From G963663525 sp963663525 (GTDB taxonomy: Bacteria; Myxococcota_A; SURF-8; G963663525), in the NCBI GenBank assembly GCA_963663525.2, contig CAXXHC010000001.1, forward strand, positions 372,001 to 436,000: a stretch of DNA of 64,000 nucleotides, given 5' to 3'. This document shows, piece after piece, positions 7,840-15,578 of this stretch (positions are counted from its first letter, which is position 1; each line of letters starts with the position of its first letter). A program made the translations under genes and the position numbers. The notes under the pieces are model-generated. The model searched no databases. It was not told the DNA's origin and saw nothing but the letters and a program-made list of their open reading frames with translations.

Positions 7840-9225
7840 CTAGTCCGGAATCAGTTCGATGTCGAGTGCATCGTGGGAGATGCCGATCGAGTAGCCGTCG
7901 GAGTCGGAGCTTTTGCCCACCACGCGGAAACGCAGCAGGTGTTCGCCCTTTTTCAGACAGACGCTTTCGTATCCGATCGAATCTCCCAGCATGACGTCCC
8001 GGCCTCCAAGTGCGCCCTCCTGGACGTTCGTGTCGTAGTATTCCCAGGTGCCGCTGTCGTCGCTGGTGCGCAGTACGAGGTCGGGGTTGTCATCGACATA
8101 CAACGAGACCCGCCCCCAGTCGTGGGAGCGCACAAACCGCAGCCGCAGCACGTAATTGAAATCGTGGCTGACCGTCGCTTTCAGGGCGATTTCGGCGGTT
8201 TCGGCCTGTTGGTATTGCTCCGGCGTCAGAGAAAGTCGAATATAATCGCCTACATCCTCGTTCACCGCTGCGACCACCGACACGTTCCCGGAAGGAGTGG
8301 AAAAACTCAAGTCGTCCAGGGCGATGTCCCACTGAACGTCACCGGCCTGCACGCTAGGATCGGGCACGCAGGGAGTCTCTTCCGGGTCGGAATCCGCATT
8401 ATCGGTTTGTTCGGTCTGGTCTATGATGTCCTCATCGGCGGTTTCGCCCGCGTTGTCGTCGTCCTGGTCGGTGTTCTCGGCGGCGTCTGCATCGGCGTCG
8501 AGATCGGCGCTCTCTGCGTCGTCTTCCACGGCGTCTTCATCGCCCGGTTCCTCCGTTTCCTCGTCCTTGTCGCCGATGATGGTGACGCCTGCGCCGGTTT
8601 TGGCTTCCGCACAGATTTCGCCCACGCAGACCTCCACGATAGGGGCGTGACCCGAGCCGCAATCCACCGCGCGGATGTCGAGCGCATCGATCTCGTGGTT
8701 GTCGAAAGCGAAGTGGTATTCGGGCCATTCGTCCGGTTGAATCGCGTAGACCTTGAAACGGGCCGTCAGTTCGGCCTGAGGCAGCCCGGCCAGGTGAAAC
8801 ACTCGGCCTTCCTCGAAAGCCACCGTCGCTTCGTAGTCGTAGTCGTCGATGAAAAAGGCTAAGAAATTCAAGTAGTCACAGGAGGTGTCGTCGCTCGACG
8901 TTCCCCCCGATGGCGCAGGATCGGAGGTCGTTTCCTCGGCGGCGGTTTCCCCGGCGGGTGCATCGTCTTCCGTGGCCGCCGCATCCTCATCGCCGTCCAG
9001 AAGTTTCGCGGCGGGTGTCCCGGCGGGCGACTTGTACAGCGTGATGACCACGTCGAGGTCCGAAGGGGCCACGTCGTAGCTCAACACGCAGCCTCCGACG
9101 ACCGAAAGCGCGATCAGCGCCGCCGTGATCCAGAAAGAGCGTCCACGAGCGGAAAAAGCGAAGGATTCGAAGCCCCAGGCTTCACCTTGGCATCCCGTAT
9201 TGTCGATTCGGGGTTTAGAATTCAT
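7840..9225 (-). CDS. Acidic lipoprotein with C-terminal jelly-roll-like domain
   Basis: A 461-residue protein with a 29-residue N-terminal extension, a hydrophobic segment and the lipobox VVGGC (C about 46). A low-complexity Asp/Glu/Ala linker follows, then a domain around SCDYLNFLAFFIDDYDYE...FHLAGLPQAEL that reads like a DUF-type beta domain, a second very acidic linker (about residues 225-290), and finally the domain shared with the lipoprotein at 6222 (EYIRLSLTPEQY..., ending KKGEHLLRFRVVGKSSDSDG). The start overlaps the upstream gene by 11 bp, which suggests translational coupling with the CsgG-like protein. An alternative start closer to the signal peptide is possible. Function unknown; surface display or envelope role inferred. 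Confidence 0.7.
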   Translation of the reverse strand: MNSKPRIDNTGCQGEAWGFESFAFSARGRSFWITAALIALSVVGGCVLSYDVAPSDLDVVITLYKSPAGTPAAKLLDGDEDAAATEDDAPAGETAAEETTSDPAPSGGTSSDDTSCDYLNFLAFFIDDYDYEATVAFEEGRVFHLAGLPQAELTARFKVYAIQPDEWPEYHFAFDNHEIDALDIRAVDCGSGHAPIVEVCVGEICAEAKTGAGVTIIGDKDEETEEPGDEDAVEDDAESADLDADADAAENTDQDDDNAGETADEDIIDQTEQTDNADSDPEETPCVPDPSVQAGDVQWDIALDDLSFSTPSGNVSVVAAVNEDVGDYIRLSLTPEQYQQAETAEIALKATVSHDFNYVLRLRFVRSHDWGRVSLYVDDNPDLVLRTSDDSGTWEYYDTNVQEGALGGRDVMLGDSIGYESVCLKKGEHLLRFRVVGKSSDSDGYSIGISHDALDIELIPD

Positions 9226-10357
9226 AGCGCACCGTCGCCTTCACGGTTCCCGGAGCGACCCACGCCCCGACCCGAACCGGATTCGGTTTGTATTCCCCCA
9301 CGTTGAATCCGTCGATGAGAAACATCGTCACCGACGTCGCCAGAATCGCGCCGCCGACGCCATATGCGATGTTGGCTCCCATGGCCAGAGAGTCTGCTTC
9401 GTCTTTCAAGGACGAATCGATTTTTCGGCTCGTCTTCCAGGTGTCGTTGTAGTCGTCCTGTTTCTGTGCGGCCAGGATGCCCAGAGCCACCGCTGCGCCG
9501 ATCCCGGCCAGCCCGACGCCCAGCGTGGTCCACTTGGTGATGTCGTAGGCCGGTTTTTCGTTGTAGTCCGAATAATCGGCCACTTCGGCTGCGGTGTCCA
9601 AGGACGCCACGCGCCCTTTCAACAGGTCCACCGCCACCTCCGCCGCCAGTTTCGGCAGGTCGGCTTCGTCCATTTCCTCCACCCAGTCGGTGGCTTCCCG
9701 AACGACGTTTTCCCCGATGACGTCCACGAGCTTCAGGTGCAGGGTATGCCGCCCGTCGCTGGTCAGAATATCGCCTTGGAGGAGGTAGTCCGCTCCCGCC
9801 AGCGAAGCTTTCCGAGTGGCGCAATCCAAGCGAAAACAAGGAGTTGCGCCTTCTTCCTCCGTCCCGGCGAGCGCTTCTTGCAACTCTTTGGGGGGCAGCA
9901 CCCGGCGGTAGCCCTCCCGCCCGACGCGGCGCAGCACCGCGCCCGTGGCTTTTCTGCGCCAGTTTTTCGTGGCGTTGAGTCCGTCGATGCGTTCCACGGC
10001 GATCACCGCCTGCGTATCCACCGGTTCGCCGGGCGGCAATACCGGGGAATCGGCCACTTCAACCACCGGGGGGAGCGCTTCGAGCGGTTCCTGCTCCGAT
10101 TCCGAGTCCTGCTCGTCTTCCACCACGTCATCGGGAGCGGCCTCCGCCTCGTCGGCGGGTTCCTCGGCGGGGGAGTCGGGATTTTCCAGGGAGGCGGGAG
10201 AGGTTGCCTCCGGCTCGACCGTCGCCTCGTCGACCGCGTCCAACGGGGGTTCTTCGGCCAGGAGAGATCCACAGGGCCATAGAATCGCCACCACCCACAT
10301 CCAGATGATCGTCCGACCGAAGCCGATCACGGGTTTACGTCGCCTGATGCCGTCCAT
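9215..10357 (-). CDS. Exported CsgG/FlgT-like periplasmic protein
   Basis: A 380-residue protein from the ATG at 10357 (longer in-frame starts exist, but this one places a signal peptide, IIWMWVVAILWPCGSLLAEE, near the N-terminus). It has an acidic Pro/Glu segment (residues about 40-95) and then a domain beginning VIAVERIDGLNATKNWRRKA with ADYLLQGDILTSDGRHTLHLKLVDV, the strand-helix pattern seen in CsgG, TolB-N and FlgT-like proteins that act in outer-membrane assembly. After that come two hydrophobic Gly/Ala segments (about 285-305 and 335-355) and a last strand ending in phenylalanine (VKATVRYEF), a feature of outer-membrane proteins. Its stop overlaps the start of the acidic lipoprotein, so the two probably function together at the envelope. 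Confidence 0.55.
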   Translation of the reverse strand: MDGIRRRKPVIGFGRTIIWMWVVAILWPCGSLLAEEPPLDAVDEATVEPEATSPASLENPDSPAEEPADEAEAAPDDVVEDEQDSESEQEPLEALPPVVEVADSPVLPPGEPVDTQAVIAVERIDGLNATKNWRRKATGAVLRRVGREGYRRVLPPKELQEALAGTEEEGATPCFRLDCATRKASLAGADYLLQGDILTSDGRHTLHLKLVDVIGENVVREATDWVEEMDEADLPKLAAEVAVDLLKGRVASLDTAAEVADYSDYNEKPAYDITKWTTLGVGLAGIGAAVALGILAAQKQDDYNDTWKTSRKIDSSLKDEADSLAMGANIAYGVGGAILATSVTMFLIDGFNVGEYKPNPVRVGAWVAPGTVKATVRYEF

Positions 10358-10603
10358 CCGCAACTCTTTTCTTGTCCGAAACACAGCCATCGAATCAATT
10401 GGGTATTGGACGCCGGAAAGTACGGACTTTCGCGTGGCATCCTCTCGAAACGGGAGCGTTGGCGGGCGGGCGAAACACACACCGATCCCCTGCCACAGGC
10501 TCCCTTCCTCGGATTTCTCCGTAGTTTTACCCCGAAACGTCGGAACAGGCAAACTCCGGTGTCGTGCAAAACGCGAAATGTGAGAGAATATGCGAAAAGT
10601 GCG

Positions 10604-11212
10604 CTATTGCCCGCTTTCCTGAACGTCGTATTCGTCCGGCGCGCCGATCTCGTTTTCCACGGGATGCAGCACGGTTTCCATCTGCTCGGGGGGGGCGGCC
10701 TGCGCGGGCATGGGTACAAACTCGCGATATTCCTTGTACAATTCCTTGGCGAGTTCGAACTTGTTGATCCCTTCCGGAGCCACTTTGATGTCCAGTTTCG
10801 CCAGCGACAACTCGAACTCGCTGCGCATGACGGTATCGAGATCCAGGGCGAAATCCTTCAGGGACTGTTTCAGCGTGGATATCGGAACGCCCAACATGCG
10901 TGCCGCATCCTGAAGGCGAGGCGGGCGATACGTGTTGTTTTCCTGAATTCCCAGGTAGCAGGCGCAAAAAAGCGCGAAAGGGTCCGGACCTTGTGTAACT
11001 TGCGGGATTTCTTCCGCAATCGGAGTTGTCAACTCGGCGTAAAGCTGCACTTTTCGTGTGCTTGGTCTGGCCGAGGACGACATTCCGCTCCCATATCCTC
11101 CTGCATTTTTGCCGTTGGAATGGTTGCGAGAAGAACGGCCATTTTTTTTCGGATTGTTGCGGACTGAGGATGTACCCTTGCGGTTCTGCTTCTTCGGGTT
11201 GCGCCGATTCAT
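10604..11212 (-). CDS. Hypothetical protein with basic N-terminus
   Basis: A 202-residue protein; ATG at 11212 preceded directly by GGAGAAGGA. The first 55 residues are rich in Arg, Lys, Asn and Ser (NRRNPKKQNRKG...) and probably disordered. They are followed by a conserved-looking helical region, DPFALFCACYLGIQENNTY through LQDAARMLGVPISTLKQSLKDF, in which LQDAARMLGVPISTL resembles a helix-turn-helix. Further helices KFELAKELYKEYREFVP precede a Pro/Glu tail. I do not recognise the family; a nucleic-acid-binding role is an inference from the basic tail and HTH-like segment. It is transcribed toward the CsgG-like gene but separated by about 245 bp. Confidence 0.6.
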   Translation of the reverse strand: MNRRNPKKQNRKGTSSVRNNPKKNGRSSRNHSNGKNAGGYGSGMSSSARPSTRKVQLYAELTTPIAEEIPQVTQGPDPFALFCACYLGIQENNTYRPPRLQDAARMLGVPISTLKQSLKDFALDLDTVMRSEFELSLAKLDIKVAPEGINKFELAKELYKEYREFVPMPAQAAPPEQMETVLHPVENEIGAPDEYDVQESGQ

Positions 11213-11518
11213 TCCTTCTCCATAGTAAATTTTGTGTTGGATCGCACGAAACGACACCACAAGTGCATTTCATGCGTGATAGACCTAATCCGTATTTGTT
11301 TTGTAACGATCCCTGGTTCAGGACCTTTCCGGTCCGTAGGAACTTCGCATCACCGTGCAGCCGAAATCGTTTTCCCTGATAAGGACAAATCCCATGTTAT
11401 CGGGAACGCCTTTGTCTTTGGCTTGCAACTCGCCGGGATGCACTCGTTTTCCCCAACCCAGTGGCAGCGTGAAACTACCTCAATTTCACATCTGTTGCAA
11501 GGTTTTTCGTATCGGTGC

Positions 11519-11678
11519 AGGGTTTTTGGGCGTGATTTAAAATGTAGGGAAAATCGCTATTTTCTCAGAAAAACATGGATTTTTAAGTGTAGGTCGGGTG
11601 ATTTCACCCGACATTTTTCGAAAACAGCCCCTTTTGTCTACGATTTTTCCTACAAAAAAATTCACGCCCTGGGTTTTT
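11519..11678. mobile_element. MITE-like element with TCGGGTGA palindrome, with target duplication
   Basis: Ends GGGCGTGATTTAAAATGTAG (11528) and its inverse ...CTACAAAAAAATTCACGCCC (11669) bound a 142-bp element. The centre is a TAGGTCGGGTGATTTCACCC palindrome. It is flanked by AGGGTTTTT (11519-11527) and TGGGTTTTT (11670-11678), a near-perfect 9-bp target duplication. Directly to the right is a solo end of the GGGCGGAAATTAAAA family (11679-11706). Confidence 0.7.
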
Positions 11679-11767
11679 GGGCGGAAATTAAAAAAGTGCG
11701 AAACCCTAAGATACACCATGTTTAGCCGTTATGATTTGGCTTTATCGATGGGGCCCCTGGAAATAAG

Positions 11768-11858
11768 GGGGTGGCATGGGCGAAGCGACGTGAAACGTCC
11801 GCTTGCCCATGTACGAACGATGTCCATGGGCAACCTACGGTTAGCCCATGCCACCCCC
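11768..11858. repeat. Two inverted REP hairpins (BIME-like)
   Basis: GGTGGCATGGGC...GCCCATG, linker TACGAACGATG, then CATGGGCAACC...GGTTAGCCCATGCCACC. Same architecture at 51872-51960. The stretch 11260-11933 holds only these elements. Confidence 0.8.
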
Positions 11859-11933
11859 CGCCGTATTAATAGGAAAGTACCGGTTTTTCCGACATTTTGA
11901 GTCGCATCCCGGATTTTTCACGCATCGAGGAGA

Positions 11934-13298
11934 TCAATAATATTCCAGTTTCACGCTGAACAGTTTTTCGACCTTGCGGATCGTCTGCCCGGTTGCGAAA
12001 ATCACCACGCGATCGCCGGGGTGGATGTCGTCGAAGCCGCCGGGAATCAGGACATCGCCGTTGCGGAGGATCGCCACGACCAGCGCTCCACGCGGCAGGC
12101 CGAGATCCTTCAGTGGCACGCCGATGGCGTCGCTGGTTTCCAAGGCCTCGAATTCGATGCCTTCCGCGCCGGGGCGCAGTTCCTCGACCGAAAGCACCTT
12201 GCCCTTCCGCAAATGCTGCAAAATCCGGCTCACGGCGGCGAGTTGCGGCGAAATCGCCACGTCGATGCCGATTTCGGAAACGAGCTTCGCGTAATCGGAG
12301 CGATTGGTCAGCGAAACCCCCATTCGCACCCCCTTCGACTTGGCCAGCAAGGTGGAAAGCACGTTGTCTTCCTCGTCCTTGGTCAGGGCTACGAAGGCGT
12401 CCATACGGGCGATGTTCTCCTGGCCGAGCAGGTCCACATCCATGCCCTCGCCGCACAGCACCGTGGTTTTCGACAGCCGTTCGGCCATCTGGGCGCAGCG
12501 GTCGGGATCGGGATCGATGAGCTTCACCCCCACGTCCATCTTTTCAAGCATCTGCGCCAGGTAAAAACCCGTGGCCGACGCGCCGTAGATCATCACCTCG
12601 CGCAACGAACGGCGTTTCACGTCCAGCAGGTTTTGCAGGCGGGGAAGCTGCTCGTCGGTGGTGACGAAATACAGCACGTCCCCGGCGAGAATCGTATCGG
12701 CGCCGCTCGGAATCCGTACCCGGCCTTTGCGCACGATGGTGGCGATCAGGGGCCGTTCTTCCCGCGCCAGCGAACCGAAATCCAGCAGTTTCATGCCGTC
12801 GAGCGAGGAATTTTCGGGAACCTTGAAGCCGATGAACTTGATATGCCCCTCGGCGAACTCGACGTAATCCACCGCTCCGGGCGTGCTGAGAATGCGGGCG
12901 ATGCGCGCGGCGGCTTCGTATTCCGGGTTGATGAACAGGTTGACGAATTCGAAACCTTCACCGCCCACGCGGTACTCGTGCCCCGCATAGTCGGGATTGC
13001 GCACGCGGGCGATTTTCACGGGTTCGCTCGACGCCAGATGCGCCATCAGGCAGGCCATGAGGTTCACCTCGTCCTGGTCGGACACGGCGATGACCATCTC
13101 GGCGGCGTCGATTCCGGCGGCTTTGAGCAAAGCCGGAGACGCGCCGTTGCCTTCCAGGAATTGCGCATCGAGTTGATCCCGGATCTGTGCGAGGCGGTGT
13201 CGGTCGGCCTCGATCAATGTTACGTCGTGACGTTCGCCCGTCAGTTTCCGGGCGATGTGGTACCCGATTTCTCCAGCCCCCACGATAATGATTCCCAT
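11934..13298 (-). CDS. trkA: Trk potassium-uptake regulatory subunit TrkA
   Basis: A 454-residue cytoplasmic protein with the duplicated RCK layout: Rossmann 1 (MGIIIVGAGEIGYHIARKL, residues 1-19, then an acidic residue ending strand 2), a TrkA-C domain, Rossmann 2 (MIYGASATGFYLAQML, about 235-250) and a second TrkA-C domain ending GDVLIPGGFDDIHPGDRVVI. TrkA binds NAD(H)/ATP and gates the TrkH/TrkG potassium channel; no channel gene is in the window, so the partner lies elsewhere. It begins 48 bp after aroB on the same strand, and both may belong to one transcript from aroF. Confidence 0.93.
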   Translation of the reverse strand: MGIIIVGAGEIGYHIARKLTGERHDVTLIEADRHRLAQIRDQLDAQFLEGNGASPALLKAAGIDAAEMVIAVSDQDEVNLMACLMAHLASSEPVKIARVRNPDYAGHEYRVGGEGFEFVNLFINPEYEAAARIARILSTPGAVDYVEFAEGHIKFIGFKVPENSSLDGMKLLDFGSLAREERPLIATIVRKGRVRIPSGADTILAGDVLYFVTTDEQLPRLQNLLDVKRRSLREVMIYGASATGFYLAQMLEKMDVGVKLIDPDPDRCAQMAERLSKTTVLCGEGMDVDLLGQENIARMDAFVALTKDEEDNVLSTLLAKSKGVRMGVSLTNRSDYAKLVSEIGIDVAISPQLAAVSRILQHLRKGKVLSVEELRPGAEGIEFEALETSDAIGVPLKDLGLPRGALVVAILRNGDVLIPGGFDDIHPGDRVVIFATGQTIRKVEKLFSVKLEYY

Positions 13299-13346
13299 AG
13301 TTTGCCTCGTTTGCCTGGATCGGCACTTTGCCGTCCAATTCGCGCG

Positions 13347-14390
13347 TTATCGCAACACCTGGGCCAACCCTTTGAGTTCGCCGATTTCGATCGGCACGAC
13401 TTCGGCCCGTCCCGGCCCGTCGAGCAGTACGAAATCCACCGTATCCCGGTTGCGTTTCTTGTCTTTCGCGAGCGCATCCATCAGGGGTTCGGCTTCGACC
13501 TTGACCGTCGTCGGCAGCCCGATTACCTCGATAAGTCCCCGAATTCGCTCGAAATCTTCGCCGGAAAGCATCCCGCGCTCCACGCTCAGACGGGCGGCGG
13601 CGATCATGCCCAGCGCCACGGCTTCTCCGTGTGGCAGACCCGCCGTTTTTTCCAGCGCGTGTCCCACGGTATGGCCGAAATTCAGTTTTTTCCGCTCGCC
13701 TTCCTCGCGTTCGTCCCGTTGCACGATCTCGGCCTTGATGCGTACCGAATCCTTCAAAGCTTCTTCGATGACTCCCGGCTTCAGACGCAGGATATCATCG
13801 TGATTTTTCTCGATTTTTTCGAAGAATGCCGCATCGGCGACCAGACCGTGTTTTATCATTTCGGTCAGACCGCAGCGCAATTCGGCCTTGGGCAGCGTGT
13901 GCAGGAACGCCGGGTCGATAAGCACGAAACGGGGCTGCGTCACGGTGCCGACGATGTTCTTGTAACGGCTCAGATTCACAGCGTTTTTCCCGCCGATCGC
14001 CGCGTCGCCCTGGGCCACCAGAGTGGTGGGAACGAAGCCGAACGGCAGTCCTCGCATGAAGGTCGAGGCGATGAAACCCACGAGGTCGGTAATCATTCCA
14101 CCTCCGACAGCCACTACGAAACAGTGACGATCGAGCCCGGCCTGCAAAAAGCCGGTCATGATGTCGCGGGCGTTGTCGAGCGTTTTAAAACCCTCGCCCA
14201 CCGGCAATTCCATCGTCCGGGCGCGGGGGAAGCGGTTTTTGTACAGGGAATAGACCTTCGTATCCGCCAGGATCGCGGTACGCTCCAGCGGGCAGAGGCG
14301 CTCCAATTCCTCGAAAGGACGATTGACGTAAATCTCGGATGTGCCCGTTTTTCCTTCTATTTTGCTATCCGGAGTCCAGCGTTCGCTCAT
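13347..14390 (-). CDS. aroB: 3-dehydroquinate synthase
   Basis: A 347-residue enzyme that converts DAHP to 3-dehydroquinate, the second step of the shikimate pathway, using NAD+ and a divalent metal. Visible signatures are VAVGGGMITDLVGFIAS (NAD site), PTTLVAQGDAAIGGKNAVN, ELRCGLTEMIKHGL (metal-ligand Glu) and LNFGHTVGHALE with HGEAVALGM (metal-ligand His residues). The ATG at 14390 has AAAGAGAC upstream; a longer frame exists but enters the intergenic gap after aroF. It follows the gene for the first pathway step by 44 bp, a functional pairing. Confidence 0.95.
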   Translation of the reverse strand: MSERWTPDSKIEGKTGTSEIYVNRPFEELERLCPLERTAILADTKVYSLYKNRFPRARTMELPVGEGFKTLDNARDIMTGFLQAGLDRHCFVVAVGGGMITDLVGFIASTFMRGLPFGFVPTTLVAQGDAAIGGKNAVNLSRYKNIVGTVTQPRFVLIDPAFLHTLPKAELRCGLTEMIKHGLVADAAFFEKIEKNHDDILRLKPGVIEEALKDSVRIKAEIVQRDEREEGERKKLNFGHTVGHALEKTAGLPHGEAVALGMIAAARLSVERGMLSGEDFERIRGLIEVIGLPTTVKVEAEPLMDALAKDKKRNRDTVDFVLLDGPGRAEVVPIEIGELKGLAQVLR

Positions 14391-14434
14391 GATGTCTCTT
14401 TCGTTGAAATGATTTTTGACCCCCGAAAGCGGTT

Positions 14435-15502
14435 TTAGCGCGTCGGAAGCGATTTGGCAACCGCCCGGACCAACCGCATCAGTTTTTCGAAGGCTTCCGG
14501 GTCCAGACACTGGGCCGCGTCGCTCCAGGCGGTGTCGGGGTCGTCGTGCACTTCGACCAGCAGACCGTCGCTTCCGGCGGCCTGCGCGGCCAACGCCAGC
14601 GCCGGAACCCGATCTCTGCGCCCGGCGGCGTGGCTCGGGTCGGCGATCACCGGCAGCCGGGAGATGGCGCGGGCTTCAGCTATGGCTCCGACGTCGAGAG
14701 TGAACCGCAGGGTGTGCTCGAATGACCGGATACCCCGCTCGCACAGCACCACGCCGGGTTCTTCGTGTCCCGCGAAAAAGCGCCCCAGCAGCACGTATTC
14801 CGCCGCCTCCAGCCATTCTTCGAAAGTCGCGCCGAAGCCGCGTTTGAGCAGCACCGGTTTTCCTGAAGGATGCGCCCCGACACGAAACAGCAGCGGAGTG
14901 TTCTGCATGTTGCGGGAGCCGATCTGGAGCATGTCGGCCTTTTCGGCCACGAGATCGAGAAACTCCGCGTCGAGGACCTCGGTAACGAAAGGCAGGCCGG
15001 TTTCGCGCCGGACCTCGGCGAGGGCCTCGAGCCCTTTTTCACCCAGCCCCCCGAAACTGTAAGGAGACGTGCGCGGCTTGAACGCCCCGCCTCGGAGCAT
15101 GTCCGCCCCCGCTTTTTTCACGGATTTCGCGATGTTCACCATCCGCTCGTGGCCTTCGACGCTGCACGGCCCGGCCATCACCACGGGAGCGCGTCCGCCG
15201 ACCACCACGCTTTCACCGACACGAACCGGTGCGAAGGGTCGGTTTTCGCTCAGGCCGCCTAAGCGTTCCCCCGGCTTCAATACACGTACTCCGGCGGCGG
15301 TTTCCAGACTCCGCAACGTTTCCAACTCTTCGGAATTCGGCGGGTTTTCGCACTGCACCATCAGCAGTCCCGGATCGAACAGCCGCACTTTCGCGTCGTC
15401 GGGGCGCGGTTTTCCCAGCGCTTCCGAGGCAAGGCGCAACGTCGCGTCGTCCGGCGGGCGTCGGAAACGGACGAGGACGATGGTGTCGGAGCAAACGGTC
15501 AT
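14435..15502 (-). CDS. aroF: 3-deoxy-7-phosphoheptulonate synthase (DAHP synthase, type I-beta)
   Basis: A 355-residue enzyme joining phosphoenolpyruvate and erythrose-4-phosphate, the entry to aromatic amino acid synthesis. The N-terminal 80 or so residues form the ferredoxin-like regulatory domain of the I-beta group (IVLVRFRRPPDDATL...). The catalytic barrel follows with MAGPCSVEG, GADMLRGGAFKPRTSPYSF, LQIGSRNMQN, VLLKRGFG and the metal-site DPSHAAGRRD. The ATG at 15502 is chosen over a TTG seven codons upstream. It is the first gene of the aroF-aroB-trkA run. Confidence 0.93.
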   Translation of the reverse strand: MTVCSDTIVLVRFRRPPDDATLRLASEALGKPRPDDAKVRLFDPGLLMVQCENPPNSEELETLRSLETAAGVRVLKPGERLGGLSENRPFAPVRVGESVVVGGRAPVVMAGPCSVEGHERMVNIAKSVKKAGADMLRGGAFKPRTSPYSFGGLGEKGLEALAEVRRETGLPFVTEVLDAEFLDLVAEKADMLQIGSRNMQNTPLLFRVGAHPSGKPVLLKRGFGATFEEWLEAAEYVLLGRFFAGHEEPGVVLCERGIRSFEHTLRFTLDVGAIAEARAISRLPVIADPSHAAGRRDRVPALALAAQAAGSDGLLVEVHDDPDTAWSDAAQCLDPEAFEKLMRLVRAVAKSLPTR

Positions 15503-15578
15503 GAAATTTTCTGCAAATCGCAATGGAAACGAGACGAAGCGCGGAGGTTCGAAGGAGCCTCCGCAACAAAACGGAGAA

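Noticed and set aside
12021..14438. 805-residue plus-strand open frame opposite trkA and aroB
   Set aside because: It lies entirely antisense to two well-identified genes. High GC removes stops from the third frame; the translation is rich in Arg, His and Gln and has no family motifs.
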